Shown piece by piece: positions 35,916-48,294 of a stretch of DNA of 64,000 nt; within the stretch, counting starts at the first letter, position 1, and each line of letters opens with the position of its first letter. A program made the position numbers and the translations under genes. The DNA is taken from assembly GCF_021155775.2 (NCBI RefSeq), contig NC_060236.1:336001-400000 (forward strand), read 5' to 3'. The notes beneath the pieces are model-generated. The model did no database searches. It was given only the letters and a program-made list of their open reading frames with translations, and was not told where the DNA came from. The stretch comes from Neodiprion pinetum. Its lineage: Eukaryota > Arthropoda > Insecta > Hymenoptera > Diprionidae.

Positions 35916-38099
35916 ATATATACATACTTAATGTATATGTATATTATACGCATACCATTGTGAAAAAGGATCAGGACGAATCGCGGAATCGGTGGATCGG
36001 TGGCAAAAGGTATTTCAAAGGCGGTCACGCCCTCGCGAAACATAGAAACTCCATTACCATGTGGAATCGTGCCGTGTCCCCGTTCCCGCAGCAACGAGGT
36101 CTGCACCGGATGTTGCGATCCGGATCAATTGATCAATTCCGCTGTTTCAAACGCTGCGGCGGCCGCAGGTGCAGCCTCGTCTCGCCGCCGTCCGAAATTG
36201 AAAGGAGAATTCGGGACCAGGTAGCGCTAATCTGTCGGCAGGCGTCCGGGACGATATCACTCTTTGGATTCTATTTGACTCCTGTTTACCCGGAGTTCCT
36301 CCTCAACCTCTCCGTCCCACCCTTTTCTCCCTCGCGTCGAGCCCCTGTTCAACCCCGGTGCTTTGTTCGGGTGCAGAATGTCTGGCTCAGCAGTGGCGAG
36401 CGCGGTTACAGTATGAATTAATTATAGTCCATCCCCGGCACGTTTACACGAGTTGGTTTTGAATGGGGTCCGATATACCTGTCCCGAAACGATCCACGAC
36501 GGCGTGCAGGTTCAAAGTTCCGTACACGAGTAGTCCGATAGCGATTATATCGCTCGTTGTATCCTGGCCCGATAATGGGAGTGATAAAGCGGCCGTAAAT
36601 CAGTTGCGGAGGGTGAATCGTGTTCTAGCATCGTGAAGAAATTCGGGAGATATCGTCTTCTGGGTGCAGCGTCCAGTCCCACTTTGTCGCTATCTTATCG
36701 GCATAGGAGGAAATTTTCAGCTCGTCGCCGAGTCAGGCTCAGCGGGAAGCACTGCATACGGGTACGGACAACGCATCCAGGATTATGCCTGGGAAGGCTT
36801 CTTCTTCCTTGGTCTGGACGAGAGGTTAAACTGGGCTGCAAGAGGGCGAGTTGCAGGCTCGATGGCCGGAATTGTACTGCAGGGGGATGGATATAGAGAG
36901 AGAATGCCGCGGCAGACTCATTAAGGGGTTATTTCAAAGTTTAACTGAATCGAGGAGTCGAGAGATGATGATAAAACCTACCCTTGCCATCCCCGCGTCG
37001 ACTGCAGGCTCCAGGGGTGATATTAATTAACGTCATCCAGTCTCGCAGCACTGTGGATATTTTCACAGCGAGTACTTCACTGCAGGCGCAGATCATGGGA
37101 CGGGGCTTAATGACAGAGTTTCAAACTTCTTTCTCGCGTGCAGCCTGCAGCTCGCGAAGCTTATCGCCCTTATCACACCAGCTAGCACCAACCTCGCTGC
37201 GATAGTACCCACCCACAGTTGTCGCATCTCGATCCAGATAAACTGACCGATAATCTCGACGTAGGTCGATTTCACCTTCGATCTATTCTTCGGCTTTTCT
37301 TTGATCATCCTCGACTCTTTTGACGTTCCAGGGTGGAATAATTATCCGACGATTGATATTCCGCGCGCGGACGACGTTTGAGGGATTTCAACGTCTCCGA
37401 ACAGATCCATTGAACGTCGTTCTTGAATTTATGAAACAAATTTGTGCCGCCCTGACAGGCAGCTCCAGGGCTGCGTGCAGGGCGGATCGAGGCATTTGTA
37501 ACGCTTCGCGATCGTTGCCGAAGGGGGAAGGGGGCGCAGTCTCGGTCTCAGGCTCGAGGATTCCAGGTCTCGTATTTCCACGACATGCAGGGAGGAAAAC
37601 GGGCCGGTGAGAGGAAACCGAACGGGAGTGAGAGAGAGAGGTAGAGGTAGAGGGAGGAATCGCCTTAAACTCGAGAAAATGAATATTTTAAGACACAGGA
37701 AGAAGTTTGTAATCCCGAGGATCTTCCTGGCTGCCACCGGCGCCGTCGCCGTTTCCGAACCCAGCCCTCGAGGGGGACTAACGGGTCTTTACATTCAATT
37801 ATAAAGTGATCAACATCGAAGTTCCTAGACTCAGTTCGGTGAATCGTTACCTCATGGACGTGTAAAATACCCGGTAATAATTACCTTCAGTTCTATGCAT
37901 TTTCACGGAGCTTTACTAGCCCTCTAATAATGAGCTCGATTAACCACACGGTATATATATAACGTAGCCAAAATGGACTGACAACCACAGTTTCTGGACT
38001 CCAGTTAGGCTGTTGCACAAAGTTTAAGCTCTACTTAACAGTGCTTTCAACCATTTTACTAGGCTCACATTCTTCTAGGCACACAATTAGTCCAAGCTC
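35916..38099. other. non-coding stretch, no gene recognised
   Basis: A (TA)-rich start (35910-35950) is followed by mixed DNA. Frames at 35960-36421 and 36633-36924 are unrecognised. A GA-rich patch lies at 37627-37655. No RNA gene or mobile element identified. Confidence 0.5.
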
Positions 38100-38560
38100 A
38101 ATTCAGAGGACCTGCCCGGCTTCTGGTACACTGGTGAGTGAACGTTGTCCGACCACCCGGCGAAGCCAACTCTTCCCGCGACGAAGTGCCGAGCGTCGCA
38201 CACGCGACTTGTGATCCCCGCCCACGCGAGATCGTTACCAAATTAAATTAACCACGCGCTCGTCGACGGTGGCAGATAGTGCGTCAGCGTGTGCGTGTTC
38301 CGGAGTCGCTCATTCGCTCGCTCGCTCGCTCCGCCACATCGGCTCTCGAATTACGTCAGCCATCTCCGAATTATGTTCTCAGGGTTCGGTGGTTCCCCGT
38401 CGCCGCCGCCGCCGCTGCCGCCACCTTCTCTCGAGCCTTAGGTCGACGCTTGATTCTCGGCGCGTGGGCGTAAGCCACCTCGATCGTGTCGTACATCAGA
38501 CTAAACTGGCACCGCCGTGACGTAGCTATTCGTCAGACAATTCGCGACGGGACAACCGCG
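38100..38560 (+). promoter_or_regulatory. CpG-rich block resembling a 5' leader or promoter
   Basis: A CpG-dense block with a (GCTC)n tract at 38314-38332 and a (GCC)n tract at 38399-38424. A consensus donor CTG/GTGAGT lies at 38132-38140 (GT at about 38134). Insect 5' untranslated exons often look like this, but there is no ATG-initiated frame of note, no TATA box and no clear initiator. It could mark the first exon of a plus-strand gene whose coding exons lie elsewhere. Confidence 0.2.
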
Positions 38561-41500
38561 GCTACTCGCTTCTCGATATTCCCCGCTTCAGGCCGGCATC
38601 TTGAAATTATGTTTCTATTCCCTGCACACGTAATGGACGTGCTCCACCGGTCTTGCGACTTGTGCCAGTCACTCGACGTTCTAATCCGCAACTCACCTAC
38701 GCAACCAATTACTCTGGTGGCAAGGTCGCTGCCCCGGTGAAGGTCCAAACACTACAGACACGGCCCTCGACGTTCGACTGATGGATACGTCACGTGGTCC
38801 GATCGATCAGATTACTTTAGACGGCACAACAGATCCGTCACATTTTTCTCGTATTAACAGTAGAGAGAGTTTTTTTAAAAATTTCAAGTATCATACACTG
38901 CAACAAAATTACCTCACAACACAGTATTCAGAGAATAACTTCATTGAGCCTGAATCTCAATTGGCAACTCGCAGTTTCTCTTTTCCTATCGAAGCCCATC
39001 GAGAAATTTGAATCTTGGGTGAAAGAAAAAGCTTGACGGAACATGATCAAATTTGTATTCAGCACGATTTAACCAATAAGTATCGGAGCGTACGGGCTCG
39101 ACGATGGGGATCAAAAGAATGGAGTACACGGTCCATCAACGCTGTGAAAATCGGCGTCGCGACACGTGCGACGGGGTGAAGTTGGGGTGTTCGAGTAGTA
39201 GGTATACGTATGAGGTGTACGCGAGAAGGAAGGCGTTTATGTTGACTGGTGTAACAGCTGCATCGTCTCAATCCGTTCGTAATCCGGTTGCACGCATACG
39301 TGTGTAACCGAGGCACGCACGAGGTGCGCACCTAACCGAGAGTCTTATACGCAGTGAATACCAGCCGAGGTGGAGGATCTCGAGTTGCGTTGCCTGGAGA
39401 GATGTAGACCCCCGCTGAGGGCGGCCGACCACGTGCGGAAGAGGTGTCTGATTTACTTAGGTCGCTCTCTCTCAGACCGGCTACGGTATTCAATGCTCGT
39501 GTATTTTGACGTTAACTGCACTCCATTGCCGTGCCGCCACTGGGGACAGCGGCGGTGAGTTACGACGACGATTATGATTTACGTCGGCTATGTAGCTGCG
39601 ACCGCCCCGGATTTCCAAACTCCAACAGCTCAATTAACGCGAGATTTTCTCACAAATGAGGGACCGGCGCTGGTTGGATGGAAAGTCAATGGACCCCATA
39701 ATCGGCATGAGACGCAGTATTGGCAATGCTCGCCGAAATCCTGGTCATCGTGCAGTTACCGATCTCGCTAGATTGTAAATTATGGTTGAACTTCGAATTC
39801 CGTGATCATCGGTCAGTTTCAGAGTCTTTCTATTATACCGCATACAGTCTTCTTAACGAAGAGTTTCCGAGAAAATGAAGGTTCCAAGTCTGGACCGTGA
39901 GTAAATTGCAAGTTTCGAATCAAGATTCTACATTCTATGTAATAATAAAGTTGAACCTGACTCTATGAAAGAAACTGAATAGCTGAGCAGAGTCTGATCA
40001 ATACACCACGCTTGCTTTTCAGAGAGGAAGAAATGCCGGATTTATATAACTGTGTGAGTCCCTGAACCTTTTGTGAACCCGATTCTAGTGTCCAAAAGTC
40101 GGATCGCGTGCGATTGACGAGAAATCGTCACAGGTTTGTTGAAATTATTACTCGCGTAATGAAGCGTGCGAGTCACCTGTAATCAGCGAATGAGAGCTAA
40201 TCATAGACGTGCCGTGCGGTGATCAGCGGGCGTAACAAATACGATGATATCTGCCGATGACGTCGAGCTCAAATAACCTCCACCTACTCGCGTTTCGATA
40301 AAACCGCGAATCCCCTCGCGGATGAGGAGGTTTATACTGAAAGCGAAGCAATGTATGCAGTATCGACGAGAAATTGAGGGTGCAGGAGAGGAAAGTGCGA
40401 TGACTACTTCGAGTCGATTCGAGGTTTGTAATTAAGTTGTTTTTCGACCCGTGGGCAAACCTCATACTTAACCCTGACTGAAATTAACGACCGTGCTGTG
40501 GTTTATTTGCCAGTTGTAAAAAGGGCGATAAAGCCGCGGCGTATATGTTTGAAGAGTTATGCAGTAAGCTGCGCTGCAGCCGTGTAGCCTTGCGGGAGAC
40601 ACAAGGTTGCGAAACGGACACGTGGTCCAGTTGAGTCCGGTCAACCCGGGCGCTGCGCTGCTGCGCTTAGTCGCACAAGCACACGGACTGCAGCGCACTG
40701 CGCCACTGCACGCTAACGAGCCATGGTTGTAAGAAAATCGTGACCGCGACCACGCGACCACGAATCGAGTCGAATGCATGCATATTACATCCCCTGCCTC
40801 GTCGTACGGCGAACGATTACGCAATATCGCGTCAATCTCGCGTCAATCTCGCAATCGGAGCTAAGCGCAACCAGCCCGCAAGCTCTCGCAGCAAGAAGAC
40901 CTTATTCTACCGCGGAATTAGGTGCGGATCTTGCGCGAATTCGACACAGCCAAGGTGCGCGCCGCTCCGGTCCCTCGGCTATTCATAGTCACGTCCGAGA
41001 TAGTGGGACACCCAGTGACCCAATAATCATCGTCCCTCGCCCCTCCTAATCTTGCGACAGCCTTTCGACGTATTCTGCATCACCCGAGTCTGCGAATGAC
41101 GTTTACCCGCGTAGGTATACTGTATCAGGACCTGCGCAGGTCTGTCTACGCATCGTTCCTGCAATCGAATGCGTTTTCCCCGAGCCAACAAGCCTTACAG
41201 CTCGCAATGCTAGGGCACAAACTAAACGGTTATTACTTACGTTAGGAAATTCGAGTAACGAACCGCATGCAGCCGAGCGTAGGCCGCGCGCGGAACAAGA
41301 GTCGTAAATTAATTTCCCGTATCACCGGCCCCTCGGCGTCAATTTTTCTCGTCCATTGACCGAGCTCGAAAGGCGAGACAAAAAGGTCCGGAACCTGTTG
41401 CGTCTGCGCCGTGCGACTCGAACTCGACGATGAACAAAAGGTCCGTCCGAAGAGACGCGGCGTAATAACAGAGCGAGGTAACGGTACCGAGGACAATCTA

Positions 41501-41642
41501 CTATAATATACAGTCGGTCTACAGGTAGCAGTGGCTGTGTTGTGGGGAGTAATTGCGTGACCCCTTGACGAGGTCGTCGTCCTGCCCGGCCGTGGGGTCG
41601 AAAGCAGGGTGGAAAACTCGCGCGGATAATAATTCGGCGGGA
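38561..41642. other. non-coding stretch with isolated donor-like words
   Basis: A plus donor GCG/GTGAGT at 39552-39560 follows a frame open from 39370, but the only acceptor upstream (AG at 39354) leads straight into TGA in that frame, so it is not an internal coding exon. A minus donor TAG/GTGAGT lies at about 38695-38703. CTGCAG-rich, GC-rich sequence occurs at 40550-40720. No recognised protein. Confidence 0.45.
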
Positions 41643-41691
41643 ATGAGCGAACGCGGTGCAGCAGCCAAGAGGCTCTCCTCTCACCTCAAAG
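41643..41691 (+). CDS. candidate first coding exon, gene unknown
   Basis: ATG at 41643 (G at -3) opens 16 codons, MSERGAAAKRLSSHLK, plus one base, ending at a perfect consensus donor: CAAAG at 41687-41691 and GTAAGC at 41692-41697 (phase 1). The frame upstream has no earlier ATG back to about 41553. A short charged N-terminus followed by a strong donor is typical of the first coding exon of a long-intron gene. I do not recognise the protein and cannot identify exon 2. The next 1 kb has no convincing acceptor plus open frame in the matching phase. Confidence 0.3.
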
Positions 41692-41697
41692 GTAAGC

Positions 41698-42690
41698 CGC
41701 GCCCTCGACTATTACGACGCGGAGCTGCTGCGGGAGTCCGTGTGGAGTAGGCACATAATGCCATGCTCCGGAGGCTCCCACAATGCATCGAGGTCGTTCT
41801 GCCGGATGCGACGTTACCGAACTCCGTTCCCCCGCTCCTTTTACCTCCGTCGGGTTACACGCGTTGCCCTGCACCACCCACACAACCGAACCGTTTCACC
41901 GCGAGGCGATTCGCTGCTCGCTTCTATCCACGAGCATCACCGTCTTTCTGATTCGTACACTCACAATCAGCCTGTTCGCTCCCGACTACGTGAACTATCG
42001 ACCAAACTGGTCCCCATTGTTTTCACAGATTTCAGATTTGGACGGAAGCCGGGGTGCGAACGCAGATCCGGTAAAACACGTCTGTTTCACGATTTCGCGT
42101 TACGCTTTCGAAACGCTCTTCCATCCTTGAATAGACGAGTTGGTAAAAACAACACCGAATGCTTCCCAAACATCACGCTCAACTCGGTTCGCCATTGTAG
42201 GTCAGTGCTTCCACCGCACCGATCGAGTGTAACATCGATCACTGACTGTCGATCGATTCGCGTTACAGATAGAATTGCTCCGGTTTCATTTGTTTCTTTT
42301 TCCTGATCATGTGTAGGTGCCAATGGTCTGACGATCGTTCATCACCGGTTCGCCGTATCAAACTCAAGGGAAATGAATCGCGAAGTAAACTAGCCAACTT
42401 GTTGTTGTTGTTGTTTGTTGCGGTTGGCTGCAGCTGTTGGAGGAGGATCAATGATAGACCCCCCTAGAGGGCGAGGAGAAGCCTTTAATAAATCACCGTT
42501 TCTTCGTGCACGTTCGGCAGTGGACTCTGACCTTCGCTTCGATCAGTTGGCTCGAACTGAATATTGCCGACTCGTCGTGTCGCGACCAGTAACGACCAAA
42601 GTCGGGAAACGGCACACCGAATTTGGCTGGGCTAGAGATGATGGTCCCGTCCTTCTGATTCGGTATCCGTGTTACGGTTGCGTGGTTACA
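41698..42690. other. non-coding stretch
   Basis: A 216-codon open frame spans 41656-42306 in another phase but is Arg/His/Ser-rich with no domain. A (GTT)n tract lies at 42399-42417. No other feature. Confidence 0.45.
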
Positions 42691-42692
42691 TG

Positions 42693-42824
42693 TACACATG
42701 TGATCACGGACTCCGAGACGGCTAATTTTTTGGACAAGTTGGTCACATTGGCAATGCAGATTTAGTCAGCGTAACCAACTTGTCCAAAAAATTAGCCGTC
42801 GCAGAATCCGTGATCACAGGTGTA
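42693..42824 (-). ncRNA. near-perfect 55-bp hairpin, hairpin-RNA or young MITE candidate
   Basis: The arms 42693-42747 and 42770-42824 are reverse complements over 55 positions with 6 differences, separated by a 22-bp loop. If the plus strand were transcribed, all six would be mismatches. If the minus strand is transcribed, four become G:U wobbles and only two (U:C) remain. That asymmetry favours a functional or recently functional minus-strand RNA stem. A conserved core, GGCTAATTTTTTGGACAAGT, is identical in both arms. No known miRNA mature sequence is recognised. The stem is longer than most animal pre-miRNAs, so a hairpin-siRNA precursor or a small MITE are alternatives. Confidence 0.4.
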
Positions 42825-44056
42825 TATAAATTCGGTAGTAAACTTTGTGCCGATCAGCCATTAGCATGCAGATAGCTTGGTGGTAGTTAGTCGAGTGTCG
42901 ATATATCCTATAAGCTCGCCCGTGCCCGTGGCTGCGATGCGGTGCGGTCGATAAATAGTTTCGCCGCATGTACGTTCACGATGACGACCCGTGTATAAAT
43001 ATTTATGCAAGTAACGTTTTTTTTTTTGCGGGCCGGTAGTTACCGCTTGAAAGCTGCGCCTCGAACAGTTCATCTCCAATCAGTAGATCGTCTCTCCTGA
43101 GCAAAGTGAGCAGACCCGACGGTCTAATTACCCGTGTGCAACGACTGACATCGAGACTTCGGTCGTGACCATCCACGACTGAAGAAACGATGGGGGGAGG
43201 ATGAGGAGGAGGAGGAGAAGAGAAAGAGAGAAAGCCGTTGCTATGCAACACCGCGAGACGTAGAACCAGTTGAGATCGCTCGTCCACCTTCGACCCCGAA
43301 ACCGGGGCAGCTGGACCTTTCTCATGTAACGATGATCATTGCGACACCGAACAAGCCAGCCGGTTTCGCTTGATGCGGCTTACACAGCGCAGCTCTTCTT
43401 CGTCGTCCGCTCGTTCTTGGTATATCGACTGATCAAAAACTCCACAGCACCCTTGATGAGAGCTGTAAAGGTATTCCCGTGACGTTCTCCGAACAATTAT
43501 CATTATTGTTACTCCGCTAACTCGCGTAACTTTATTCAGCTGCACTCTTTCTCTTTTTTTCTTTTTCTCTCTCTCTCATTCCCTCTGCCAGCAGCTTTTC
43601 TACGTTTCATTCGCTTCCCCGCAACCCCAGCGTCTAAAATCCCCGGATTTACCACTGCAGCGGCGCTTTTAACTTCATGGCAGGCACTTTTATTTATTCT
43701 AGTTTCGTTACTGTTACCATGGACTTGCAGGGTAAGGTCTGCGTCTAATTTCACATTTCGCCCCAACAACTTCCCCTACATTATTTGCGAAGAGAGAAAG
43801 TCATTGTCTTACGCCCGGACCCGTATGTGGCATGGATCTATTGAGCCTGTCGTTACTGGGTCACTGTCGTTGTCAGAGGTCAGTGATGAATGTAAGCTCG
43901 GTGAAAGATCTGTATACACACTCCGTGCAACCACTGGCGGATATGTCTCAGGGCTGGAACCGATCCTACGACTGGACGGGAAGACTCGATTTAATCAGCG
44001 ATTAAATTGATGAAAGAGGCCTTCGCTAATTGGGATGATAGCACGAGGTAAGAGGC
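42825..44056. other. non-coding stretch
   Basis: A T9 run near 43019 and a GA-rich patch at 43195-43235 (minus: CT-rich). A C/T-rich tract at 43550-43585. A donor-like GGTAAGG occurs near 43731, and GAG/GTAAGA near 44046-44052. No recognised gene. Confidence 0.45.
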
Positions 44057-44101
44057 TTACCGTCGTCGCTCTCTCGGCTCCGTTATTTGCGACAGGTAAG
44101 G
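44057..44101 (+). other. weaker recursive-splice-like AG/GT junction
   Basis: A pyrimidine-leaning tract (CGTCGTCGCTCTCTCGGCTC, then CGTTATTTGCGACAG) ends at 44095 and is followed directly by GTAAGG at 44096-44101. A branch-like CTTAC lies about 36 nt upstream. The last bases before the AG (GCGACAG) are purine-rich, so the acceptor half is weaker than those at 25385 and 55024. It lies between those two sites on the same strand. Confidence 0.2.
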
Positions 44102-47100
44102 ACGAACGACCGAAGAACGCGTCGTTCTATTCAATTCTATCATGGAAACCGGTGCCTCAAATATTCCAGAGTGAAAATATCGCCGCGTGGTTTCTATCGC
44201 CGAATGTTGTCACAAAAATCAAGCGATAACTGCCCTGCACTATCTCCTTATCCATCATTCAACCAAGGCTCGAATAAGCCGACGGTCGAACTTAGCAATG
44301 AAAATAATTAAGCGGTGATGCATCATTTCTGACGTTTTCCATAATCCCTCCATTCCTCCTTCCGTCTTCTTGCGCTCACTTGCTCTCCAGATTCATACTC
44401 TATAGATTCTTCCACCCAATAAGGCACCATCAATCACGGCTCCTCGGGACTCCAGCTCAGCACTGATATTTTAAAGGTCTAATAATTGCTCCAGCTGTTT
44501 CCGGGATAACAACGTGACGGCTGAGTTTTCCTTGAGATAGTTCGTCGACTTGAGAGTTGGCCGTGTAATTTACGACCCTCGTAACTCTCGACTTCTGCTG
44601 CAGTTGCATCGTGGTGCGCTGCTCGAAGGACGAGAAGGCCATGCATGCGTGATACGAGATTCGAATGACTCGTCGTCACTGCAGGTTTATAATAGTCGTG
44701 ATTTACAAGCGAACCAGAGTCGGAGTCACCTTCCGCGGATCTTCGAAGTCTCCCTCTAAGGACTTGGCAAAAGTCTTGGAAACGTCCGCGAATATCATGG
44801 AAATTCAACAGGCGGCGAGATCAGCGATTTGCCTCCAGCGAGTCATTTGAACTCCGGCGCGTCGCGTCGGCCAGCGGAAACACTTAAAGGCCTTGTCAGC
44901 GCGTGAAATGACTAATGTCGTCGGTTCGCCTGCCGCCGTACTGCAACAGCACTTGGCCTCCTCGCCAGCTTATAGGACGCATCTAGGCCAGCGGTACGCG
45001 GTACCTCGCTCGCTTCCAAACACTGAAAATACGAGTGTCGTGTGGGCATCGACACGTATGATGGTTTACCTACCTACATATATCGCGTTACGTACGCGTT
45101 ACGCAACGCGTGTACGTGACCCTGTAACCGGCCGAGGCCCGAGTGAGAGGGCACTATTAATAGTGGGACAACCGGTCGGCTGCCATGGCCGAAGTTCCCG
45201 CTGCCGCGGCTTAATTATGTGAAAACAACGATAATGAACCGCCCTCGGTTTGTTTGTAGTCACTATTTCGAGCCTGCAGACATCCAACGGTCACTGCCTT
45301 TTTTCAGGCTACAAGTGAGCCGAAGATCGCTATAAGAAACTAGCTGTGGTCTCCGTTGCTTGGTGATACACGTGTCAAACATGGAGAAAGAACTAGAATG
45401 AGGAAGCAGATAAATAAAAACTGGTTTCGTTGCGAGGTTGACTCCTAATTCTGTACTTGCATCTAACTGCAGCGACTGAATCGGAGCAGTAATGTGTATC
45501 TGAAGTTGTATTTTTAAACTTCGAGGACTGCTGATCGCGAACCCGAAATCGATGTACCACGACTCAGCTATCAAAATCGAGAAGAAAGAACACAAACTAT
45601 TGTTCGCCATTCCTCGACTCAGACATAATATTGCAGACATGTATCTATAAAAATGGGAAGTTGCTTACGGTACCGCAAGTTGCTCACACTCGTTGTTGAA
45701 CAGTTTCGATCCCAAGATCGTTTTCGGTTCGCTTGTCAATCCGTCATTCTCGATCTCAGATCCGGGATCAGCCCACTCTATCAAGTTTGTGAATTTCATC
45801 TTGATTCGCAGAAAACAGGTTCAGCACACTTCGACTAGGATAAGAAAAAAGAAAGCAAAGCATTTGAAAACTCTGGGGCGAAATTCTGCTCGCGGATTTC
45901 ATTCCACTGACACATCGTGAAACCCGCGGTTTCCTCGGTCCAGCGAAGAGCCGGATGTGGGGGAGGGAGAGATTTTAATTTATTACGGAGTAGGAAGAAG
46001 ACAAGGGCCGAGATTGAGATTGAGCATTAGACTTTAGAGAGCGAGATTGAGATTGGTAGGGAGCCGGTTTCCCCGAGCCAACTGCCAGTCCCCCTCCCCC
46101 CTCAGTTTCCTCGTTCCTTACGTCTTCTGCTTCCCTTTGCACTGCAAACAGCCGCCTCCTCCTTCACTGCGGCTCTCAAGATATTGCGAGAGGGCCTCAG
46201 CCTTTCGCCCTGTTTTGCAGTTTCTCTATCTCCCGTTCCGGATCCCGCGGCCACCGCGAATTCTCTGTTGAAACGCCGTTTGCGAAGCGCCGGAGTGCTG
46301 AGAAATCCGAGCGTGGTTCGACCCCGGGCTTGGAATCGGTATCGGCCGTAACGATGATAATTGATTAATCAAACCGCGAAGGAGTGGGCTGCACAGTATC
46401 GCCTCACATCCGCTCTCTACAGCCCGTGTATCCTCCACACACAATACGTCCCATCTGCGATGACAGGCAGGTAATTATTCGATTCTGCAGTCGAGAATAG
46501 CTCTACGCGTACACACACGCACGCGCAAACACGTACAGAAGCAGAAATGGGAACTAATTATTATCGCACATTGCAACTACCCAATCAAATCTCGATGTTA
46601 CGTGAAACTCCAACGTCTCGCTGATCTCGCTAATTATCAATTTCCAAAGACTCGACATCCGGAATACGCATGCAACGTGAGGATTGCAGACAAAGTCAAT
46701 CTCTTCATTGTATATCAATAATAAAAGCAACAGTTGTTGAAATAGTATATTGTACAACAATTGGGCAAAAGATACTCAAAATCGTGTTGCTCACGAGTTG
46801 CACGTTTTTTCCCCTGTGAAAATGTAAAATTAGGCAATTGGTCGCATGCTGAAAATAAGCAAAGGACGTGATTTCTCAATTAATTAACGGTTATGGTAAA
46901 AAGTTGCAACATACACGATGATTCCGCGACGGTGCCGCGGAGGGAGTGGGGTGCAGGAGGCGGAGCCCCCCGAATAAGACAAAAATCTAGACTCAAAAAG
47001 AAAAGAATAGAATCTCTTAAAAATTGAATGTTAAAACAATCTCGAACTAAATCAAACTAAATGCACGAGCAAAAATTCAGGTTACGATGACGCGAAAACA

Positions 47101-48250
47101 TAATCTCAACTGAGGAAACTGACAGCGTGAACACAATGAAGTTGCCGCGATTCACGAGACACATTTACGAGACGGGTGGTAAAGCGTGCCACCGTACGGA
47201 GGCTATTTGCTCTATAAGTGGACAAAAAAAGTTTCTGATCTCTAGTGGAAAAATGGTTCGCTAATTCCCAACGCGCACGTCATTCGTTGAGAAATAGCGT
47301 GGTTTTTTCATTTTGAGTATGCGGATAAAATCGTCAATTTTTACATGTGAGTTGCAGAAAGAAACATTTCCCAACTCCTTTTTTTTTTTAGTCGTATAAC
47401 TCGATCTCGAAATTCGGAATTCCTGGCTGAATAAGCATCGCTGATTTTCATTTGAGGACTGCGAAAACAACCTGCGAAAAGTACCCATGTACCCATCTAC
47501 CAACTCGATTCAAATCAAGATTGAAGGAGTTTGAGTTATCAGAATGGACCGCGCCTGATATACTTTCCAGATCGGACGTTGCAGGAGTGAAGAGAAAATA
47601 TTGGACGGTGGCCAGACACGAGTTTGAACGTAATTTGGATTCATAAGCCGCATCCGGAAATTCTCGTGGACGTATAATAAATTTTTCTTTCAAGAATCTA
47701 AATCGCGTATCTGGGAAGATGATAAATTAAGGGCTACGATCGAAAAATCAATTTTGATAATTACCTGCTGCAGATTTATGAAAAAAGTTTCATTACATCA
47801 CTTTCACGAAACCAGGTTTCTGAATTTTGCGAACAGTTACAAAGTGTAATTGTCCTCCCCGCGTATACCGCGCGTCGCAGGTTGTTCGACCGTTCGAAAG
47901 GTTCTTACAATTAGCCTGCATTCTTTATGAACGAAGCAGAGGTTCCGATAAATTTCTATATAGAGAGTATGGGAGTTTTTTTTCCCCGGGAAACTCCTCG
48001 CGACGTCGAGCACGTGCTCAGTCTATTCTCCAAAGTAACGGAGGGCTCTTGGACAATCGCCAAGGCCCCACTTCCTTCCGCCCTCCCTCTCGCCCTCCTT
48101 CGGTATATGAAGCCCTCTATAGAGCCTTCGATGCCACTTCCACCCCTCCGAGACATTCAATTTAATAAAGGTAATAACGTTAAGGGTGTTCTCCTTTTTC
48201 GACTTTAAATCTAGCCTCGACTCTCGTTCCGGTGGGCAACCGACCTCCCA
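44102..48250. other. non-coding stretch, no gene recognised
   Basis: A GAGATTGAGATTG motif is duplicated at 46009-46057. At 46921-46965 there is a short GC-rich segment of the kind sometimes seen at transposon ends, without arms. A T9 run lies near 47381. A minus frame at 45263-45640 (125 codons) has ordinary composition but no recognised domain. AT-rich at 46740-47100. Confidence 0.5.
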
Positions 48251-48294
48251 GTATATGTATGTATGTACGTGTGTACCTATGTATGTATGTATAC
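48251..48294. repeat. interrupted (GTAT)n tetranucleotide repeat
   Basis: GTAT/TATG units with GTACGTGTGTACC interruptions across about 44 bp. A tetranucleotide microsatellite. Confidence 0.8.

Noticed and set aside
39355..39554. Apparent exon between an AG at 39354 and a GTGAGT donor at 39555
   Set aside because: The long open frame in it starts with TGA right after the acceptor; at most an untranslated exon.
41656..42306. 216-codon plus frame
   Set aside because: Non-ATG start, different phase from the candidate exon at 41643, no recognisable domain.
46315..46325. GGTTCGACCCC, a perfect-looking tRNA B box
   Set aside because: The T-arm does not pair and no A box or anticodon arm lies at the right distance upstream.
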